The notes beneath the pieces were generated by a model that saw only the letters and a program-made list of their open reading frames with translations, made no database searches and had not been told where the DNA came from. Made by a program: the position numbers and the translations under genes. Shown piece after piece: positions 28,484 to 32,057 of a stretch of 32,057 nt of DNA. The stretch spans positions 1 through 32,057 of the forward strand of contig JANQIL010000095.1 of assembly GCA_028282245.1 (NCBI GenBank), given 5' to 3'. Source of the DNA: Magnetospira sp. Lineage in GTDB: Bacteria > Pseudomonadota > Alphaproteobacteria > Rhodospirillales > Magnetospiraceae. How positions within the stretch are numbered: position 1 is the first letter of the stretch; each line of letters opens with the position of its first letter.

Positions 28484-30450
28484 CGCCGGGGTCTCTCGCC
28501 GGGCGGGCCGTCGTCCGGCATCTCGACGAGGCGCGGGCCCTCGACGTCGCTGGCTCCGCCGTCGCCCTGCCCGTAGCGGCGCCGATAGTTCTCGGCCGCC
28601 GGTTGCGGGTCCTCCGACGGTTCCGGCTCTGCGTCGTCCGGCGGAGCAACGTCGTCCGACGGCAATTCGACCATCAACGGGCCGTCGCGGTCTCCGGGCA
28701 GGGGCTCGGGCGGTTGCCTGTCGTCGTCCGGCATCGGCTCCTCGGAAGGTGCGTCCTCCGTCCCGGCCTCTCGTTCTGGCGGACCCTCGGATTCCGGTTC
28801 CGGTTCGACGATGTCCGGTGCCGGGTCGGGACACGGGGTCGATTCGGATTCGCGTTCCGGTTCGGGCGTCTCGTCGGGGATCGCCGGCGGCTGGCCTTCG
28901 ACGGTCGGTTCGTCGGCCACGACCCCGCCCGTCTCGGCGCCCGTTTCCGGCGCCGGCCGCGTCTCGGCCTCAAGGGCGACCAGCCGCTCGTCGGCGTCGA
29001 GCGCGACGTCGGCTCCGTCCTGTTCGATGGTGACCAGCTCGAACGGCTGGAAATGGGTCGGCAGGGGTTTGCTGCGCGACGGCCGGACGCCCAGCCGGTT
29101 GAGGCGGCGGATGCGCGGCAGCAGGGTGCTGTTGAGGGACTTGGCGAACCGCACGTAGGCGGCGGCCGATGTCTGCAAGCCGCCGCCCATGGTCTTGGCG
29201 TGTTCGAGGAAGGTGCCGATGGCATCCATCAGAAGCTGGGTGCCCTCGATGATCCTGGCGTGGTTCTCGGTCTGCCGTTCCAGTTCGATCTCGATCCGCG
29301 CGAAGGCGACCAGACTGGCCAGCGCGGTCGGTCCGGCCACCGTGATGTCGAATTGCGCCGCCTTGCGGACGAAGTCGGGATCGGCCTGACCGACCTTTTC
29401 CACTGCCCCCTCGTTGGGGAGGTACATGATGCTCAGCATGCGGCGCACCGGGTCTTCGCGCCCGTTGTCGTGCCAGCTCTTGAAGACCGCCGACTTGTAA
29501 TTCTTGCCCGAAAGCTGGCGCAAGTGCTCGTTCATGCTGCGCGCCAAGTCCCGACGCACCGCGTCCTCGCGTTCCGAGCCCTCGACCTCGGCCAGTTCGA
29601 GCAGGAACTTGGACGCCTTGGCGTCGATCACCAGAACCGTGTCGCCGGGCAGGAACACCACGGCGTCGGGGCGTACCCCCTCGCCGCTCACGGCGTACTG
29701 CATCACGAAGTCGCGGCCCTTGCCGAGACCGAACGAGGTGAGCGTGTTCTCCAGGCCGATCTCCGCGTAATAGCCGGCCCCGCCGGGACTGGTCAGGGCC
29801 CGCCACACGGTATCCAGGGTGCCCCCTTGATCGCCGACCACGGTCCTGAGTTCGACCAGACTGGAGGCCATGGCCTGCATCTGGCCCACCAGATCGTGGG
29901 TGACCCGGGTAATGCGCTCGGCGGTATCCCGGCGCGCCGCCTCGGACTCCCGGCGGTGATCGGTGATCAGCTTGCTGGACACCTGCTGCGCGGTTTCCAG
30001 GACGGCCGAGCGGGCGGCGTCCAGGCTCTCGCTGCGGGCCCGCTCCCAGTCGGTCATGCGGAGCCGCATCTCCTCGGCCTCCTGGGACCTGAGGGCGGCC
30101 ACCTTCTCGGCCTCGCGGGCCGCCTCGGTCGCCGCCTCGGCCCGTTCGCCGGCCGCGTCGCGGTCCCGTTGGGCGGCGTCGCGCGCCGCCTCCGCGACGT
30201 CCAGTCTGGCCAGTGCCGCGGCCCGTTCGGCGGCGTGCGATTCGAGACGCGCCCGGGCCTCCGTGAGTTCCGTCTCGGCGTCCTGCAACTCGCCGTACAG
30301 GCGATCGATGGCGCGATCGGTGTCGTCGAGCACCTGGTTCAGCCGTTGACGCAGGGCGCGGCCGTTCATCCAGGCGGCCAGCAGGCCGCCCAGGGCAATG
30401 ACCAGACCGACCGTGATCAGCGATACAACGATGTCGATGTGCGATGTCAT
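28480..30450 (-). CDS. rmuC: DNA recombination protein RmuC with long acidic tail
   Basis: The 656-residue protein has an N-terminal transmembrane helix (VVSLITVGLVIALGGLLAAW), a long Ala/Glu/Arg-rich coiled coil (about 30-180), and the RmuC nuclease-like core (about 200-450; DAVVFLPGDTVLVIDAKASKF, YLPNEGAVEKV, NSTLLPRIRRL). The Asp and Lys-containing VIDAKAS strand is the PD-(D/E)xK-like site. RmuC limits inversions between short inverted repeats. Residues about 485-656 form a Pro/Glu/Asp-rich low-complexity tail that makes this protein longer than typical family members. ATG 30450 was chosen because it puts the membrane helix near the N-terminus. It is divergent from the DUF4139 gene and coupled to a GNAT gene. 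Confidence 0.93.
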   Translation of the reverse strand: MTSHIDIVVSLITVGLVIALGGLLAAWMNGRALRQRLNQVLDDTDRAIDRLYGELQDAETELTEARARLESHAAERAAALARLDVAEAARDAAQRDRDAAGERAEAATEAAREAEKVAALRSQEAEEMRLRMTDWERARSESLDAARSAVLETAQQVSSKLITDHRRESEAARRDTAERITRVTHDLVGQMQAMASSLVELRTVVGDQGGTLDTVWRALTSPGGAGYYAEIGLENTLTSFGLGKGRDFVMQYAVSGEGVRPDAVVFLPGDTVLVIDAKASKFLLELAEVEGSEREDAVRRDLARSMNEHLRQLSGKNYKSAVFKSWHDNGREDPVRRMLSIMYLPNEGAVEKVGQADPDFVRKAAQFDITVAGPTALASLVAFARIEIELERQTENHARIIEGTQLLMDAIGTFLEHAKTMGGGLQTSAAAYVRFAKSLNSTLLPRIRRLNRLGVRPSRSKPLPTHFQPFELVTIEQDGADVALDADERLVALEAETRPAPETGAETGGVVADEPTVEGQPPAIPDETPEPERESESTPCPDPAPDIVEPEPESEGPPEREAGTEDAPSEEPMPDDDRQPPEPLPGDRDGPLMVELPSDDVAPPDDAEPEPSEDPQPAAENYRRRYGQGDGGASDVEGPRLVEMPDDGPPGERPRR

Positions 30451-30545
30451 TTCGTTCAGGTCAAAGTTAGACCATATTGGGCGCCCAAGATTGCCCGACC
30501 TGATCCGGAAACGCAAACCGTGCGCCGCACAATTGGAGGTCTGTC

Positions 30546-31958
30546 ATGCGATTCCTCGCCGGTCCGTTCTTTTTTGTTCTTTTGAGTGCCCTGATTCATC
30601 CGCCGGCCGACGCGGCCGAGGAGCGCGTCGCCGGAGCGGACGACCGCGCCGCCCTGGGGGTGACCGTCTACACCAACGGCCTGGCCCTGGTGCGCGATCG
30701 CCGTCGGGTCGACCTGCCGGAGGGCGAGAGCCGGCTCGCCTTCGAGGACGTGGCGGCTCGCATGATTCCGGCCAGCGCGCGGGTCGGCGGTCGCGACCTG
30801 CGGGTACTGGAACGCGATTTCGAGTTCGAGACGATTTCCGCGCAGTCCCTTCTGGCCGCGGCCGAGGGCCACGAGGTCGACGTGGTGACGGTCGATTCCG
30901 AAACCGGCGGGCAGACCGTCCGGCGCGGCCGGGTGCTGGGCACGGCCAGCGGCCCGATCATCGAGATCGACGGCAAGGTGTGGTCGGAACCGCCGGGGAT
31001 TCTGGTCCACGACCGCCTGCCCGACGGTCTGCGGCCACGCCCGACCCTGCTCGCCACCCTGCGCGCCACGGCCGACGGACCGCGCCCGGTCGACCTCGCC
31101 TACCTGACCGAGGGGCTGGACTGGCAGGCCGACTACACGGTCGTGCTGACCGTGGACGGCGACCGCCTGGATCTGGATGGCTGGGCCACGGTGACCAACC
31201 GAAGCGGCGCCGATTTCCCGGCGGCCGACCTGCAACTGGTCGCCGGATCGGTGCGGCGGGATTCAAGCCCGCCGACGATGAAGATGGAGCGCGCGTTGAT
31301 GTCCGCCGCGCCGATGGCCGACGGGGGCATGCCCCGGCGCGAGAGTCTGGCCGCCTTTCACCTTTACGACCTGGGCCGACAGGTGACCCTCAAGGATAAA
31401 CAGAGCAAGCAGGTGGCGCTGCTGTCGGCGCGCGACATCGAGGCGGCCCGTGATCTGGTGATCGTTTCCGGGGGTCTTGTTCACGGCCTCCAGCGGGGCC
31501 GCCAGGGACCGATTCACCCCGCCGCCCGCCTGACCTTCCGCAACTGGAAGGACAACCCCGGCCTGCCGCTTCCGGCCGGCACGGCGCGCATCTACCAGCC
31601 CGATTCGAAAGGCCGCCTGCAATTCGTCGGCGAGGACAGGATGCCGGACGTGCCGGAAAACGGCGAGGTGACCCTGACCCTCGGCCAGGCCTTCGACGTG
31701 ACCCTTTACCGCGAGCAGACGGCCTTCGAGTGGCGGGACCGCAAGCGCCGCGAATCGGAATCGGCGCACCGGCTGACCCTCGCCAACGGCGGCGACAAGC
31801 CGGCCGAGGTGCGGATCGAGGAAACGTTGCCCGGCGAATGGTCGATTCTCGACGAGAGCCAACCGCACGAGCGGCGCGCCAACATGGCGGTCTGGACGGT
31901 CACCGTGCCGCCGAAGGGCGAGGCGGTGTTGACCTATCGCGTCACCGTGCAGCCATGA
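30546..31958 (+). CDS. Exported DUF4139 domain protein
   Basis: The 470-residue protein starts with a signal peptide (FLAGPFFFVLLSALIHPPADA) and is therefore probably periplasmic or outer membrane-associated. I recognise the DUF4139 type from VTVYTNGLALVRDRRRVDLPEGE at the start, the YLTEGLDWQADYTVVL motif (about 184-199) and the beta-rich C-terminus (ETLPGEWSILDESQPHE, WTVTVPPKGEAVLTYRVTV). The biochemical function is unknown. ATG 30546 has a strong GGAGG 6 bases upstream. It is divergent from rmuC and has no further plus-strand neighbour within the window. Confidence 0.9.
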   Translation: MRFLAGPFFFVLLSALIHPPADAAEERVAGADDRAALGVTVYTNGLALVRDRRRVDLPEGESRLAFEDVAARMIPASARVGGRDLRVLERDFEFETISAQSLLAAAEGHEVDVVTVDSETGGQTVRRGRVLGTASGPIIEIDGKVWSEPPGILVHDRLPDGLRPRPTLLATLRATADGPRPVDLAYLTEGLDWQADYTVVLTVDGDRLDLDGWATVTNRSGADFPAADLQLVAGSVRRDSSPPTMKMERALMSAAPMADGGMPRRESLAAFHLYDLGRQVTLKDKQSKQVALLSARDIEAARDLVIVSGGLVHGLQRGRQGPIHPAARLTFRNWKDNPGLPLPAGTARIYQPDSKGRLQFVGEDRMPDVPENGEVTLTLGQAFDVTLYREQTAFEWRDRKRRESESAHRLTLANGGDKPAEVRIEETLPGEWSILDESQPHERRANMAVWTVTVPPKGEAVLTYRVTVQP

Positions 31959-31973
31959 CGTCGCGCGATTCCA

Positions 31974-31993
31974 CGTGACCCCGGCCCGTCACG
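31974..31993 (+). terminator. Possible terminator after the DUF4139 gene
   Basis: A perfect 6-bp stem CGTGAC/GTCACG with an 8-nt loop lies 15 bp after the stop, nested within a larger imperfect repeat (CGTCGCG/CGCGACG). There is no T run. The remaining 64 bp to the window end hold nothing I can identify. Confidence 0.4.
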
Positions 31994-32057
31994 CGACGGA
32001 TTCGATCCACTAAGCTATTGATCTGGTGGTTCGATTCAGCCAACGGATGGGACTCAT

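Noticed and set aside
32012..32057. Small minus-strand reading frame starting at the window edge (ATG at 32057)
   Set aside because: It stops after about 15 codons and has no recognisable ribosome site inside the window.

Overview
The window is about 32 kb of very GC-rich, gene-dense bacterial chromosome. Gene content and order (glnD-murJ-trpS, an Nfu-type NifU protein, two-subunit M16 peptidase, ubiE, rnr, rpmG) suggest an alphaproteobacterium, most likely Rhodospirillales-like. A sulfide:quinone oxidoreductase fragment and a menA-ubiE cluster point to flexible respiratory or anaerobic quinone metabolism. The taxonomic call is inference from gene content. No phage, insertion sequence, CRISPR array or rRNA is visible, and no gene-free stretch exceeds 300 bp; the longest is the 235 bp divergent region at 6333-6567.

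Layout. (1) 1-605: C-terminal part of a sulfide:quinone oxidoreductase-like flavoprotein, convergent with mutS (676-3369, minus). (2) 3543-6332, minus strand: a Bax-type glucosaminidase, an Nfu-type Fe-S scaffold and a DUF2333 membrane protein. (3) 6568-8166, plus strand: a lone formylglycine-generating-enzyme (FGE)-fold protein with its own sigma70-like promoter and a C-terminus that looks like the variable region of a diversity-generating retroelement (DGR) target. (4) 8191-14626, minus strand: trpS, murJ, glnD and an N-formylglutamate amidohydrolase. (5) tRNA-Val(GAC), then two translationally coupled M16 peptidase subunits on the plus strand. (6) 17727-21889, minus strand: rpmG (too short for most ORF cut-offs), an S41 PDZ lipoprotein protease and rnr. 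(7) 21986-24879: a LapG-like periplasmic cysteine protease, divergent from a membrane sensor with a PAS and a degenerate HD-GYP domain. (8) 24980-27955, minus strand: ubiE/menG, menA, a BASS-family transporter and a COQ10-like START protein, tightly packed. (9) 28013-30450, minus strand: rmuC and a GNAT acetyltransferase, divergent from a DUF4139 exported protein.

Most of the window is housekeeping. The two most notable items are these. First, the FGE-fold protein: about 12 codons in the ligand-binding segment sit where Asn is normally repeated, all have the form NNY, and the catalytic cysteines are absent. This fits adenine-directed hypermutation by a retroelement located elsewhere, since no reverse transcriptase or template repeat is in the window. 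Second, the LapG-like protease lies beside a transmembrane receptor whose HD-GYP domain has lost its metal ligands. This could be a functional counterpart of the LapD/LapG switch built on a different cyclic-di-GMP domain.
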